From Bacteroides cellulosilyticus DSM 14838 (GTDB taxonomy: Bacteria > Bacteroidota > Bacteroidia > Bacteroidales > Bacteroidaceae): a stretch of 64,000 bases of DNA. The stretch's first letter is position 1. The number at the start of each line of letters is the position of its first letter. The stretch lies in the NCBI RefSeq assembly GCF_000158035.1, contig NZ_EQ973490.1:516508-580507 (forward strand), in the 5' to 3' direction. Below are positions 48,566 through 58,075 of this stretch, piece after piece. The notes beneath the pieces are model-generated. The model did not search any database, had not been told where the DNA came from, and saw nothing but the letters and a program-made list of their open reading frames with translations. The translations under genes were made by a program, and so were the position numbers.

Positions 48566-48670
48566 GTTTCAAGCAATGAAACTAAGAGTTTCTCGGTGTG
48601 AAACAGAGAGTTTCAAGTAATGAAACTACTTGTTTCAAGGCATGAAACAAACGGTTTCCCATCTTGAAAC
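48566..48670. repeat. Five 17-bp palindromes at exact 22-bp spacing (GTTTC-N7-GAAAC)
   Basis: Palindromes GTTTC-N7-GAAAC lie at 48566-48582, 48588-48604, 48610-48626, 48632-48648 and 48654-48670. Each is 17 bases and each pair is separated by 5 bases, so the period is exactly 22. The central seven bases and spacers vary, for instance AAGCAAT, TCGGTGT and AAGTAAT. The array lies between the SusE/F-like stop and the GH13 start. Confidence 0.9.
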
Positions 48671-48680
48671 TCAAAGCATC

Positions 48681-50360
48681 TTAGGGCTTGGGCAGTTTTT
48701 CATAAGAAGTAGCTGTGATAGAGAAGTAGATATCTCCTATCAATGCTGTATACAGCCCGCCATCTTCTATTTGCTGTCCGCCTCCATTGTTATTGAAAAT
48801 CAGATTCGAATACTTACCCACGTGCTCCGATAAATCAAAGTACTTATAAGTAACACCATTGATCTCCCTCGTTCCGGTTACTTGTATGCCCGGCCAACTG
48901 TCGCCAATTGCAGCGTCGCCCCAGCCATAGAGAGTCAAAGCTTCCCAACCGGAATTATCCTGTACATACACGGTGCAATCTTTTATTTCACTACAACCCG
49001 CTTCCGAGATGCGGAGATAGTAATCGCGATCTATCGTCAGATTATAGTCTTTCAACTGATTTCCAACGCCGTTATCATTGAATATCAGGTTGATATTCTT
49101 ATTTGTGCAAGCCGGTGTCAAATGGAAACACTTATACGTTGTACCGTTGATTTCCTTCGTTTCTGAAACCTGTATGCCGGGCCAGCTACTACCAATAGCC
49201 GCTTCTCCATAGCCATACAGCGCCAACGCATTCCAACCAGTATTATCCTCCACATAAAGGGAATAGCTTGTACCGTGTGTTGCAGGATCTATCTCCTCAC
49301 ACTTCTCAGGAGTTATGCTGAAATAGAAATCGCGGCTGAAAGTGATGTTCTTTACGAAAGACAGCACGAGTCCCGGATCGTCTTCCTTTTTGTTATTATT
49401 AAATGTCAGCTTCAGACTCTGATTCATCAATTCCACATCGGTTTCAAAGTATTTATAAACTACTCCGTTGATTTCCTTCGTTCCGGCAGGTTCGAGTCCC
49501 GGCCAGTCTTCATTGTTATCACCTGCCCCGGAGATGTAAAGTGCCAGATCTTCCCAACCGGACTGGTCATCCACATAGATGCAATGACTTGCTTCCGGGT
49601 CTATCTCTTCAAAGCCTTTATCGGTAATGCGGAAGTAGAAGTTTCTGTTGAGTGTCACCACCGGACCGTCAAACTGCTTTCCATCATTATTATTGAAAAT
49701 TAGATTCACACCTTCATAACCATCCAGAGCTTTCCCCATATCGAAGTATTTATAAGTAACCCCATTGATCACTTCCGTACTTTTCACCGCAATACCCGGC
49801 CAAGCTGGTGTTACATCACCGGCACCGGCCCAACCGTACAAGTAAAGATTATCCCAACCGGACTTATCAGCCACATAAACCACAAAGCCATCATGTCCTT
49901 CTTCTTCCGTATTAAAGTAAGCCTCCCAGCGGTCTACCCATACATTGGTACGGGTTCCCACCTTTACATCCAACTGATGCACCACAGCTTCATTCTTCAC
50001 CGAACGTTCTTCACCTTTCGAGGCCGATACGAAGTAAAAACCGTCTGCCAGTGTCTTTCCATCTTTGAAAGTAGAAGGTAGCAGATAGATTCCCCACTTG
50101 GATGCACTACCGGTAGCTTTCTCCAACTGCCATTCCAGATTACCTACAGCAGCTTCGGCTCCTCCGTTGAAGTCGCCCACAATGTAGTATTCGTCATCGG
50201 CAGCACTGCCTTTCGGCATGATGACTTCCAGCAATATAGCGTTCGCCTTGATTTCGAACTGAGGCAGTTCATCATCGAATATAATCGTATCTGTATCGTC
50301 GCACCCGTTGAGCAGAGCAAACAACGGCAACATAAACAGCCAATAAATTATCTTTTTCAT
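48681..50360 (-). CDS. SusE/SusF-like lipoprotein with four starch-binding-type repeats
   Basis: A 559-residue lipoprotein (FALLNGCDDTD, Cys at about residue 20; the Asp-rich tail suggests surface export). Residues 22-157 contain the SusE N-terminal Ig-like domain and a first all-beta domain. Then come four tandem repeats of about 100 residues (roughly 158-258, 259-365, 366-461, 462-559), each with YVxDxSGWxxLxLYGWG, WPGI, EINGVTYKYF and LIFNNN signatures, which resemble CBM26-type starch-binding modules. Known SusE and SusF have two or three binding domains; four is more. The gene sits 18 bases after the SusD-like gene. It probably helps hold starch at the cell surface. Confidence 0.88.
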   Translation of the reverse strand: MKKIIYWLFMLPLFALLNGCDDTDTIIFDDELPQFEIKANAILLEVIMPKGSAADDEYYIVGDFNGGAEAAVGNLEWQLEKATGSASKWGIYLLPSTFKDGKTLADGFYFVSASKGEERSVKNEAVVHQLDVKVGTRTNVWVDRWEAYFNTEEEGHDGFVVYVADKSGWDNLYLYGWAGAGDVTPAWPGIAVKSTEVINGVTYKYFDMGKALDGYEGVNLIFNNNDGKQFDGPVVTLNRNFYFRITDKGFEEIDPEASHCIYVDDQSGWEDLALYISGAGDNNEDWPGLEPAGTKEINGVVYKYFETDVELMNQSLKLTFNNNKKEDDPGLVLSFVKNITFSRDFYFSITPEKCEEIDPATHGTSYSLYVEDNTGWNALALYGYGEAAIGSSWPGIQVSETKEINGTTYKCFHLTPACTNKNINLIFNDNGVGNQLKDYNLTIDRDYYLRISEAGCSEIKDCTVYVQDNSGWEALTLYGWGDAAIGDSWPGIQVTGTREINGVTYKYFDLSEHVGKYSNLIFNNNGGGQQIEDGGLYTALIGDIYFSITATSYEKLPKP

Positions 50361-50378
50361 GGATTTTCTGTTTTTGAG

Positions 50379-52175
50379 TTATTTATAATTCGGGTTCTGT
50401 ATCAGTCCTTGATTGACAAGCAATGCAGAAGCAGGCAACGGATACCACTCATATTTACGATCACGCTTGGCGGGATAAAGTTGACCATTGTCCGTGGCAC
50501 GTCCGAAGAACCACCACTGGCCTTGCGTGAATTTGTCGAAACGACGCAGGTCTGTACGGCGGCGGCGACCTTCATTCAGGAATTCAACACCCCACTGACT
50601 CAACATCCAGTCCATATCGAAAGCAGTGAAGCCACGGCCCGGTTTGTCTTTCACGTCTGCCCAGTCGCCGGCACTGAAGTAACGTTTACGTACTTCGTTC
50701 ACCAGTTCTTTGGCCTTGTCGGCTTGTCCGGCACGCATTTCACACTCTGCCAGCATATAGTACACTTCGCTCAGGCGGAATTCCACTTCATCGATGTTCT
50801 GAAAGTCGATGGCTGCGGAAGTAGGATATACCGGATACTTCACCAGACGGAGGCCGGAGTTCGTCTCACCCCAACGCGGTGACATGACGGTTTCCAAGTT
50901 GCGTCCGAGGTTCATAAACGTACCTACCTGGTCTACATACGCCAAGTCTTGTCCGTCACGGTCGGCATCGGCTTTCAAGGCCTCACCCTTACCATAGTTA
51001 GCTTTTATGGTACCTTTCAGGAAGATACCGCTGTAGCCGTTCTTCTTATCATAATTATAGTTCTTTTTACGGATGTCACGGTCGTCGAAGCGTTCGTAGA
51101 CTGCACCCAGTTTATCACCGTAAGCCGCATCGAGGAAGCAGGTAGCTCCCTGTGTACCTCCCAATTCATTCACCGTTCCCGCATTGTCATACGAAGGAAC
51201 CAGACAAGTACAGTTCCAACCACTCTGACTGTAAGTACCTCCGAAATAATCCCAGATATTATAAGGATAGAAAGTCATGCGCATCCATCCCATATTCAGT
51301 TTACCGTCTTCGCAGGCAAAAGCCATGATGACTTCGGGACATTCCGTATTATTGATAGAGTAAATATCGCGGTAATCCTTTGCCAATTCATATTTTCCAT
51401 ATTTACCGCTGATTATTTCACGGCACAGTTCGGCACATTCGGTATAGTGGCTTTCTTTGATGAACACTTCGGCATTCAGCAACAGACGGGCCTTGATCAT
51501 ACGGTTCACAGCCTTGTTCATGCGGTTCACCTGATTTTCGACCATTCCTTCGTAGCAATCATCCAGCTCGGTAGCAATGAAGTTATAAATCTTCTTGCAA
51601 CTTGTATCGAAGTCCGGGTCGGCAGTGGGTGGCAATTCACCGTCTACGGTGGCCGGTTCAATATTCAGCGGCAATGCACCACCCCAGATTTCAAAGATAT
51701 TATAATAAGCCCAAGCACGGAGTGTACGTACTTCGCCTTCATAAGCTTTCAGTTTCTCATCAGTCATCTTCAGGTCAGCAGAAGTTAGCTTTCCCATATC
51801 AGCCAATAAGGTGTTACACAGTCCGATAGTGGTCCATGCATTCTCCCAGGCACTACGGATAATCTTGGCATCGGGAGTCCAGTTCTGAATGGAGAAGATA
51901 AACTTTTCACCTTCATCATATCCCCACTGACCGCCATTCCATACACGCCAGGTCACTTGATCGGCAGGAAATTCCTGCATGTACCAGAAGTATTCGGCAT
52001 AACTGGTAGCACCTGTGGAATAAATAGTAGCTACCGCACTCTTCACACTATTCTCGTCCTGATAATAGACGCCGGAGTCTACACGGTCGAACACTTCTTC
52101 CGTAAGGTCGAAGCAACCGCTCAATGAACAACCCAGAATGATTGCCAACAGACATTTATATTTCAGATATTTCAT
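50379..52175 (-). CDS. SusD-like starch-binding lipoprotein of the Sus-like locus
   Basis: A 598-residue SusD/RagB family lipoprotein (IILGCSLSGCFDLTEEVFDRV). TPR-like helices occur around residues 90-240, with ARAWAYYNIFEIWGG-type sequence (RTLRAWAYYNIFEIWGGALPL, given by its core AWAYYNIFEIWGG). The C-terminal signature is LRLVKYPVYPTS, EVEFRLSEVYYMLAECEMRAG, ELVNEVRKRYF, WGVEFLNEGRRRRTDLRRFDKF and a final YPLPASAL. It partners the SusC-like receptor encoded just upstream. Length is larger than SusD of B. thetaiotaomicron (551). Confidence 0.96.
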   Translation of the reverse strand: MKYLKYKCLLAIILGCSLSGCFDLTEEVFDRVDSGVYYQDENSVKSAVATIYSTGATSYAEYFWYMQEFPADQVTWRVWNGGQWGYDEGEKFIFSIQNWTPDAKIIRSAWENAWTTIGLCNTLLADMGKLTSADLKMTDEKLKAYEGEVRTLRAWAYYNIFEIWGGALPLNIEPATVDGELPPTADPDFDTSCKKIYNFIATELDDCYEGMVENQVNRMNKAVNRMIKARLLLNAEVFIKESHYTECAELCREIISGKYGKYELAKDYRDIYSINNTECPEVIMAFACEDGKLNMGWMRMTFYPYNIWDYFGGTYSQSGWNCTCLVPSYDNAGTVNELGGTQGATCFLDAAYGDKLGAVYERFDDRDIRKKNYNYDKKNGYSGIFLKGTIKANYGKGEALKADADRDGQDLAYVDQVGTFMNLGRNLETVMSPRWGETNSGLRLVKYPVYPTSAAIDFQNIDEVEFRLSEVYYMLAECEMRAGQADKAKELVNEVRKRYFSAGDWADVKDKPGRGFTAFDMDWMLSQWGVEFLNEGRRRRTDLRRFDKFTQGQWWFFGRATDNGQLYPAKRDRKYEWYPLPASALLVNQGLIQNPNYK

Positions 52176-52204
52176 AATTCTTTTCTGTATTTAGTTATTA
52201 AAGG

Positions 52205-52305
52205 AGTTGACAAGGCTTCAGGCGACAAGTTGACAAGGGGAAATGACTCTCTTACTAAACGAAACTATTATCCTCGTTCCCTTGTTAACTGCAACCTTGT
52301 TAACT
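52205..52305. repeat. Palindromic element (GTTGACAAG iterons) between susD- and susC-like genes
   Basis: Left part 52205-52241 has GTTGACAAGG and ACAAGTTGACAAGGGG; right part 52278-52305 carries their inverted counterparts CCCTTGTTAACT and CCTTGTTAACT. Iterons are spaced about 20 bases. It lies within the 134-base SusC-SusD gap. The same unit builds the element at 59410-59516. Confidence 0.6.
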
Positions 52306-52309
52306 ATAT

Positions 52310-55288
52310 CTATTTGAAACGGATATTCAAGCCTACGCTCAACTGAGTAGCCGAAGGATAGGCACTGTTCGTATCTACACCCGGAGTCAGTCCGTTGATG
52401 GCAACGGCTGAGGGATCGTTACCGGAATAACCGGTCAGCGTAAACAGATTCTTAGCTGTCAGATAAACTCTCATACCTTTGATGAACTTGTTTTCTTTCG
52501 GGGTAATGGTATATCCTAGAGTCAGGTTATCCAGCTTAAAGTAATCACCCTTTTCAAGGAAGAAAGAAGAGATTACACCGCCACCGGTTGTAATATCCGC
52601 ATCTTTTCCATAAGCATCGCGCAGCACATTGTCCGTACCGCAACCTTTCAGACCCATTCCGTAACGACGCATATTGAAGATTTCAAAACCGAAAGCACCG
52701 TTGAACATCAGGCTCAGGTCGAAGTTCTTATAACGGAGCGTATTACTCCAGGAAAGATAAGAGGTCGGCGTACCATTACCGATATGGCGTTTGTACTTCA
52801 CATCTGCCTTGGATACAGGAACTTTTTCGCCTTCATCGGTATAAATCATCATATCCCCATTCTCTACACCGGCATACTCGTAGCCATAGAACTGGCCGAT
52901 CTTGCTGCCTTCTTCCACGCGGAAGAAGTATTCACTGGTACCTACACCCGGCTTCTGATACAGTTCCACATAAGAAGCTTTGTACAGGCTGTTGGAGAGT
53001 TTATCCAGTTTCGTAGTGCCGTAAGAGTAGTTGATACCCGTTGTCCATTCTACGGGAGTTCCTTTGAAAGCGTCGCCTTCCAGAGAAACTTCGATACCAC
53101 GATTCACAGTGGTTCCTACGTTTACCAGAATTGTAGAGTAGATGTAGGGAGGCTGTGGAGCCGTATAGTTATAAAGCAAGTCGCGTGACTGGCGGTCGAA
53201 CCATTCAACAGAACCACGCAATCTGTTCCACAAGGCAAAGTCAACACCGATATTCATACTGACACTCTTTTCCCAGCCCAGTTTGGAATTGGCATTCACT
53301 GAAGGAGCATAACCTGTTACCCAGGCACCGTCCATCAGATAGGTATCCGTAACATTCAACTGGGCATTTTTATGAGAGCCGTAAGTGGCTAATGACTGGT
53401 AGCAATCGAAGTCCGAACGACCTGTTACACCATAGGAAACACGGGGTTTCAAACTCTGAACGATGTTTTGGTGGTCTTTCAGGAAACCCATATTCGCCAT
53501 TTCCCAGGCAAGAGAAAGAGATGGGAAAGCACCCCATTTATGATCTGCACCGAATTTCGTAGAGCCTTCGTAGCGGATGGAGGCGGAAGCAATCAACAGA
53601 TTCTTCCAATTATAGTTGATACGTCCGAAGACACCGATCAGTTTGGCAAGAGATTTACCAGTACCCATGCTTGCTTTTCCTTTAGCAAGATAAGAACCGC
53701 TTCCAAGGTTATTCCAGAGAATATCATCGAAATTGAAATCACTGTTTCCGGCTTGCAGGCGTTCCCAGGTGGTTTGCTCATAGTTATAACCGACCATTGC
53801 CTTGAAGTTGTGATCACCCAGATCCAACGAGTAGTTACCCAACCACTCCAGGCGGGACGTGTACCACTTCTGGTAAGTCACTTCTGCACGTCCGTTATAA
53901 CCGTTCCAGTAAGATTCACCGGCAGTGGAAGGGGTATAATAGTGCTGTTTCAGATCGTTGTAGTGCAAAGAGTAGCTCAATGAAGTATTCAGCATTTGCT
54001 TTTCCGAACGGATCAGGTTGACTTTTACCTCAGCAGTACCCAGCAGGTAAACACGCTGACCGTTATTGTCGATTTCTTTCAGTTCCTGCACCGGGTTGCG
54101 TGCTCCGGTAGGAGAAGTAGGCTGGAAGTAAGTTCCGTCCTCGTTATACAAAGGCATGGTAGGGTTCATGCTCAGGGCAGTATCGAACATACCGTCGTTA
54201 CCCCATACTTCATTCACGCGACGGGCGTTGAGTGAACCGTTCAGTTCTACGATTCCATCCATCATACGCTGGTTCAGGACGAAGCGTCCACCGAATTCTT
54301 CACGACTGCTGTTCAGATCGAGGCCGGTTGCTTTCTTATAATTAAAAGAAGCGCCATAGTATCCGTTCTTGGTACTGCCGTCGATAGAAAGATATTGGTT
54401 GTTATCATAAGAGAAATCACGCAGCAAGAGGTCATACCAATCAGTAGAATACCCATAATCCGTTGCACGACGGGAACGACGGAATTCGTCTGCACTCAAA
54501 ATATCCGGACCGCTCTTTGCCAGATTCACACCGAACCAGCTGTCGTAAGTCACTTGGGCACGTCCGGCTTCTCCGGCTCCCTTACGGGTAGTGATTAGGA
54601 TCACACCATTGGCACCGCGTGTTCCGTAGATGGCAGCAGAAGCGGCATCTTTCAGTACGGTCATAGACTCAATGTCCTGTGCTGCCAGGTTGCGGATATC
54701 GCCACCTGCCACACCATCAATTACCACCAACGGGTCATTGGATGCCGAAATAGATGTTGCACCACGAATCTGAAGAGAGGAACTTGCATTCGGATTGGCT
54801 GCCGCCGTATTGTTTACGGTCAAACCGGCAACTTTACCGGTCAGCATCTCCATCGGATTGTTCATAGAACCTTGCAGGAACTTCGATCTGTCTACCTGCA
54901 CAATGGAACTGGAAAGCTCTTTCTTGCTCAATGAGCCGTAGCCCACCACAACGACTTCATCCAGTGCCTGAGCGTCTTCTGACAGCACTACATTGATTTC
55001 CTGACGTCCACTACAGGGGATCTCTTGTGTTTTGTAGCCAATAAAGGAGAAAACAAGGACGGAAGAAGGCTTCACGCCCGACAAAGTATAGTTACCGTCA
55101 ATATCGGTAATGATACCATTAGTTGTACCTTTCACGGTTACGTTAGCACCGATTACAGTTTCACCCGTGGTATCCGTTACTTTTCCTTTCACGGTTAAAT
55201 CCTGGGCAAAGGATGCCACTGCAAAAAGTAATCCGACCATAAGAAGAAGAGACCGGCACAAACATAACTTTGTTCTTTTTACATTCAT
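52310..55288 (-). CDS. SusC-like TonB-dependent receptor of the Sus-like locus
   Basis: A 992-residue outer-membrane receptor. The ATG at 55288 gives MNVKRTKLC and then a signal peptide ending near VASFAQ (residue ~29); an upstream start at 55330 is less likely. The order is carboxypeptidase-like domain (30-115, TVKGKVTDTTGETVIGANVTVKG by its core KVTDTTGETVIGANV), the linker ALDEVVVVGYG, a plug (125-250, PMEMLTGKVAGLTV, LQIRGATSI, DPLVVIDGV, MTVLKDAASAAIYGTRGANG) and the barrel ending QLSVGLNIRF. It carries maltooligosaccharides into the periplasm with the SusD-like partner. The SusR-like regulator lies upstream on the same strand. Confidence 0.96.
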   Translation of the reverse strand: MNVKRTKLCLCRSLLLMVGLLFAVASFAQDLTVKGKVTDTTGETVIGANVTVKGTTNGIITDIDGNYTLSGVKPSSVLVFSFIGYKTQEIPCSGRQEINVVLSEDAQALDEVVVVGYGSLSKKELSSSIVQVDRSKFLQGSMNNPMEMLTGKVAGLTVNNTAAANPNASSSLQIRGATSISASNDPLVVIDGVAGGDIRNLAAQDIESMTVLKDAASAAIYGTRGANGVILITTRKGAGEAGRAQVTYDSWFGVNLAKSGPDILSADEFRRSRRATDYGYSTDWYDLLLRDFSYDNNQYLSIDGSTKNGYYGASFNYKKATGLDLNSSREEFGGRFVLNQRMMDGIVELNGSLNARRVNEVWGNDGMFDTALSMNPTMPLYNEDGTYFQPTSPTGARNPVQELKEIDNNGQRVYLLGTAEVKVNLIRSEKQMLNTSLSYSLHYNDLKQHYYTPSTAGESYWNGYNGRAEVTYQKWYTSRLEWLGNYSLDLGDHNFKAMVGYNYEQTTWERLQAGNSDFNFDDILWNNLGSGSYLAKGKASMGTGKSLAKLIGVFGRINYNWKNLLIASASIRYEGSTKFGADHKWGAFPSLSLAWEMANMGFLKDHQNIVQSLKPRVSYGVTGRSDFDCYQSLATYGSHKNAQLNVTDTYLMDGAWVTGYAPSVNANSKLGWEKSVSMNIGVDFALWNRLRGSVEWFDRQSRDLLYNYTAPQPPYIYSTILVNVGTTVNRGIEVSLEGDAFKGTPVEWTTGINYSYGTTKLDKLSNSLYKASYVELYQKPGVGTSEYFFRVEEGSKIGQFYGYEYAGVENGDMMIYTDEGEKVPVSKADVKYKRHIGNGTPTSYLSWSNTLRYKNFDLSLMFNGAFGFEIFNMRRYGMGLKGCGTDNVLRDAYGKDADITTGGGVISSFFLEKGDYFKLDNLTLGYTITPKENKFIKGMRVYLTAKNLFTLTGYSGNDPSAVAINGLTPGVDTNSAYPSATQLSVGLNIRFK

Positions 55289-55536
55289 ACTATTAGTTTT
55301 TAGATTAGCAATCATTCTGTTCACCTCCACAGGTTGAGGCGACAGTGCAAATGTCTGTAAAAAGAAGGGGGAAAGAAAAGAGGACTAAAGAAAATCTAGA
55401 TTAACAAAAGGATCAAAATATTATATATCAGCGAGATAAAACAAATAAAGGGCGTTAAAAAACTAAATGAAAACAAAGAAAGCAGAATAGAAAAAACGGG
55501 ATTTTGGGTTCATTTCGGAGGGGTTATGAATTAATT

Positions 55537-55625
55537 CACCACAGATTAACACAGATTTCCACAGAATTTTATTTCTCTGATTTTAATTGATTAAACTCTG
55601 TGAGAATCTGTGTTAATCTGTGGTG
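55537..55625. repeat. Palindromic element (CACAGATTAA iterons) upstream of susC-like gene
   Basis: Arms 55537-55569 and 55593-55625 are 33-bp inverted repeats with three mismatches, each with three CACAGA units at 10-base spacing. It lies between the SusR-like stop and the SusC-like start. The rest of the gap (55289-55536) should hold the sus promoter and the regulator's site; I see only an imperfect -7 box around 55360. Confidence 0.75.
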
Positions 55626-55655
55626 GGCAAATTCATTACTATACCATATAGCTCA

Positions 55656-57311
55656 CTAACCAGCAAAAGACCCAATCTTCATCACCTCTTCCTCAAAATT
55701 ATCACGGCAAAGAGAACGATTCTTCAATTTGGAACGATAGGTATAAATAGTAGTAATGGAATAACGCAGGAAGCCTGCAATCTTGGCACTGTCCGTAATT
55801 CCCAAACGAATTAAGGCAAATATACGAAGTTCCGTTGTCAGCCGTTCATCCTGTTTAGGAATAATTCTTTCTTCTTCCGGCAACAACTCATTAAAGCGTT
55901 TCACAAAATCAGGGAAAATACTAAGGAATGAATTATCGAAGTTTTGATAGAATTCTTTCAGTTCTTCATCGATGAAACGGGACGATTTCAACGTTTTATA
56001 GAGTTCTTCCACCTTCCCCGAAGCTGCCTGTTTGTTAAGCATCCGACGGTATCCCTCCAACTTGTCAATGTATGTGGAACACAATCCCATAAATCGGCCG
56101 ACATACTCCTCCTTAATATGATTAGCCTCCGTCAGTGAATCATTCGTTTCGTGCTGTCTCTGATTTACTTCGATCAATCTTTCATTCAGAAGTTTCAGCT
56201 CTTCATTCATTGCCAGCAAATCCTGTCGCGCACGGGCCAGCTTCTTCACCTGACGAATTACATACCAGACCGCACATGCCAGAAATAGCGTCAGCAAACT
56301 GGTAACAACCAGGAAAATCTGTAACACCTGCTGATGCTTCTGTTTCTCCACCTGATAGGCATGGTCTATGACCGGGAGCATCCTTGAAGCCTGCACATTC
56401 CGGAGACGGGCATTATAGAAATTGGCATCTTCCATGCTGCGCTTCATATAAACATCCGCCCGTTGTAACTGCCCCTCTTCATATAACAGTTCCGCCAATG
56501 CACGCAAGGAATTATTCTCTTTCACCACACCACGAATATCGGCAATTGCACTCTTTATCAAATATTCTTTTTGCTTTTCCCGCTGTCCCGTACTCTGATA
56601 GATAAAGGCAAGAATAGAGGTCACCACTGCATAATCCCGTGTATCCGGTGAAAGTTTTTGATGATAAACTTCCAACATTTCAATGGCTTCCTCTCCTCTT
56701 CCTTGTTGCAGAAGTTCGGGAGTATAAGCTATGACATACTGATAAGACCCCTCTTCTACCATCTGCAATACAGAGTCGCGGTAGATATACAGGTTATTCA
56801 GATATTCAATCTGATATTCGTCATCCATCGCATACTCTGCATGATAGAGATAAATATCTTCAAAAGTGATGTAATATTCAATGAGTTGGTCTCTGGAAAG
56901 TTGCTTGCTATCTATAGACTTCAACAAGGCCACGCCTTCTGCATACAGACCTGTCTTTCCCAAGATACTTGCCTTCTTCAGTTTGGCCTCATTCAGCCAC
57001 TCTTGATTGTTGTGCTGAAGGGCAATCTCGATATTGCGATTGATATAATGTCTTGCTGAATCGCAAATATACGCTTCATATTCATCAAAAAGTTGTTGAT
57101 TGATATGGTACTCATCAAATGGAGAAGTACTTTTACAAGTCCGGAAATATTCTTTAATCTGATCAATGCGTTTCAGTCTGGCCTGCTCATATTGAGCGGT
57201 GTTTTCAATTGTCCTGTCCAGAACTACCAGTAAAGAATCTATTTTCTCCTGCGCTTGCAGAAGGCAACAGAACAGCAAAGAGATTACAAAAAGCAGGTAC
57301 CGGTCTTTCAT
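55656..57311 (-). CDS. SusR-like membrane-bound transcriptional regulator (DUF6377-type)
   Basis: A 551-residue protein resembling SusR of the B. thetaiotaomicron starch locus. There is a signal peptide (LLFVISLLFCCLLQAQ), then a TPR-like helical region facing the periplasm (about 25-315), one membrane helix (about 328-350, VLQIFLVVTSLLTLFLACAVW), a coiled coil (355-410, ARARQDLLAMNEELKLLNERL by its core MNEELKLLNERL) and a C-terminal DNA-binding part (about 490-530, RLGITDSAKIAGFLRYSITTIYTYRSK by its core SAKIAGFLRYS). It should sense maltose-type sugars and activate the sus-like genes downstream. Family name is from memory; the domain order is seen. Confidence 0.85.
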   Translation of the reverse strand: MKDRYLLFVISLLFCCLLQAQEKIDSLLVVLDRTIENTAQYEQARLKRIDQIKEYFRTCKSTSPFDEYHINQQLFDEYEAYICDSARHYINRNIEIALQHNNQEWLNEAKLKKASILGKTGLYAEGVALLKSIDSKQLSRDQLIEYYITFEDIYLYHAEYAMDDEYQIEYLNNLYIYRDSVLQMVEEGSYQYVIAYTPELLQQGRGEEAIEMLEVYHQKLSPDTRDYAVVTSILAFIYQSTGQREKQKEYLIKSAIADIRGVVKENNSLRALAELLYEEGQLQRADVYMKRSMEDANFYNARLRNVQASRMLPVIDHAYQVEKQKHQQVLQIFLVVTSLLTLFLACAVWYVIRQVKKLARARQDLLAMNEELKLLNERLIEVNQRQHETNDSLTEANHIKEEYVGRFMGLCSTYIDKLEGYRRMLNKQAASGKVEELYKTLKSSRFIDEELKEFYQNFDNSFLSIFPDFVKRFNELLPEEERIIPKQDERLTTELRIFALIRLGITDSAKIAGFLRYSITTIYTYRSKLKNRSLCRDNFEEEVMKIGSFAG

Positions 57312-57423
57312 GCTTACAAACGTTTACGAACAGGACAAAGATATAAAATCCTACTATAATAACCATCTTACCAGTTCGTTTTTAATAAATCGTCTCAGCT
57401 TTGAAGAGCATATATACATAAAA

Positions 57424-57448
57424 GGGACGCTGCATCTCGCGGCGTCCC
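57424..57448 (-). terminator. Terminator after sigma/anti-sigma pair
   Basis: GGGACGC and GCGTCCC (57424-57430, 57442-57448) with extra pairs inside make a 9-10-bp stem and 5-base loop, followed by a T-rich run on the minus strand. It ends the transcript of the gene at 57587. Confidence 0.7.
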
Positions 57449-57586
57449 ATCTATCTTAGTTAGTTTTTATAAGAATTTGAGAGAATTGAAACTTCACAGC
57501 CTCAATTTGTTGTTTTAATAAAGCACACTAACTATATTTATGTTTAAAGCAAATGAAAATGTTATTCTTAAAAGCAAATGAAAACG

Positions 57587-58075
57587 TTACTTCTTCAGTT
57601 CCACCTTCTTGTCTATCCGTTGCAGACTATCCAGAATCTGTTGTTCATGGGTAATCGTCACGTCTCCCGAGAGAGCTACCGAAGGTGTGGTAATTTGTTT
57701 GCCTATCGTATCGGCTGCGGCTACTTCTTTTATATCACTATAGAATGAATGTTGCATCACATTCCCTAATGAAAGTACCACTGCCACTACTGCGGCGGCC
57801 TTGAACAGCGGAACGAAACGTGCGGTAAGCGTCAAGCGTTTTGCCTTCACCACCGGAGTCTCCACTTCTGCAAGCACACGGGCGTCGAAATCTGCTCCCA
57901 ACCCCACTTCTTGTTGCAGTTGCTGATATACGAACAAATCTTTGTAGCGAAGCAAATGCTCCGGAACATCGCTTCCGTTAAAGAAAGCACGCAACTGTGC
58001 TTCTTCCTCAAGGGAAGTCTCACACTGCCAGTAGCGTTCTAAAAGTTGTTCTATATATTTACAGTCCATAACCAT
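57587..58075 (-). CDS. Probable anti-sigma factor, single-span
   Basis: A 162-residue protein (160 if the ATG at 58069 is used). The N-terminal ~80 residues (YIEQLLERYWQCETSLEEEAQLRAFF) look like the zinc-free cytoplasmic helical domain found in small Bacteroidetes anti-sigma factors. A membrane helix covers about 88-106 (LFKAAAVVAVVLSLGNVM) and the short outer part is polar (SLQRIDKKVELKK). The start overlaps the sigma gene's end by 17 or 11 bases, so translation is coupled, which supports an anti-sigma role. In some databases this family carries the misleading name pyruvate ferredoxin oxidoreductase. Confidence 0.7.
   Translation of the reverse strand: MVMDCKYIEQLLERYWQCETSLEEEAQLRAFFNGSDVPEHLLRYKDLFVYQQLQQEVGLGADFDARVLAEVETPVVKAKRLTLTARFVPLFKAAAVVAVVLSLGNVMQHSFYSDIKEVAAADTIGKQITTPSVALSGDVTITHEQQILDSLQRIDKKVELKK

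Noticed and set aside
48566..48670. CRISPR-like look of the 22-bp arrays (also 29833, 41301, 63943)
   Set aside because: The conserved part is 5-13 bases and the variable part only 5-11 bases, far too short for repeats and spacers, and no cas gene is present.
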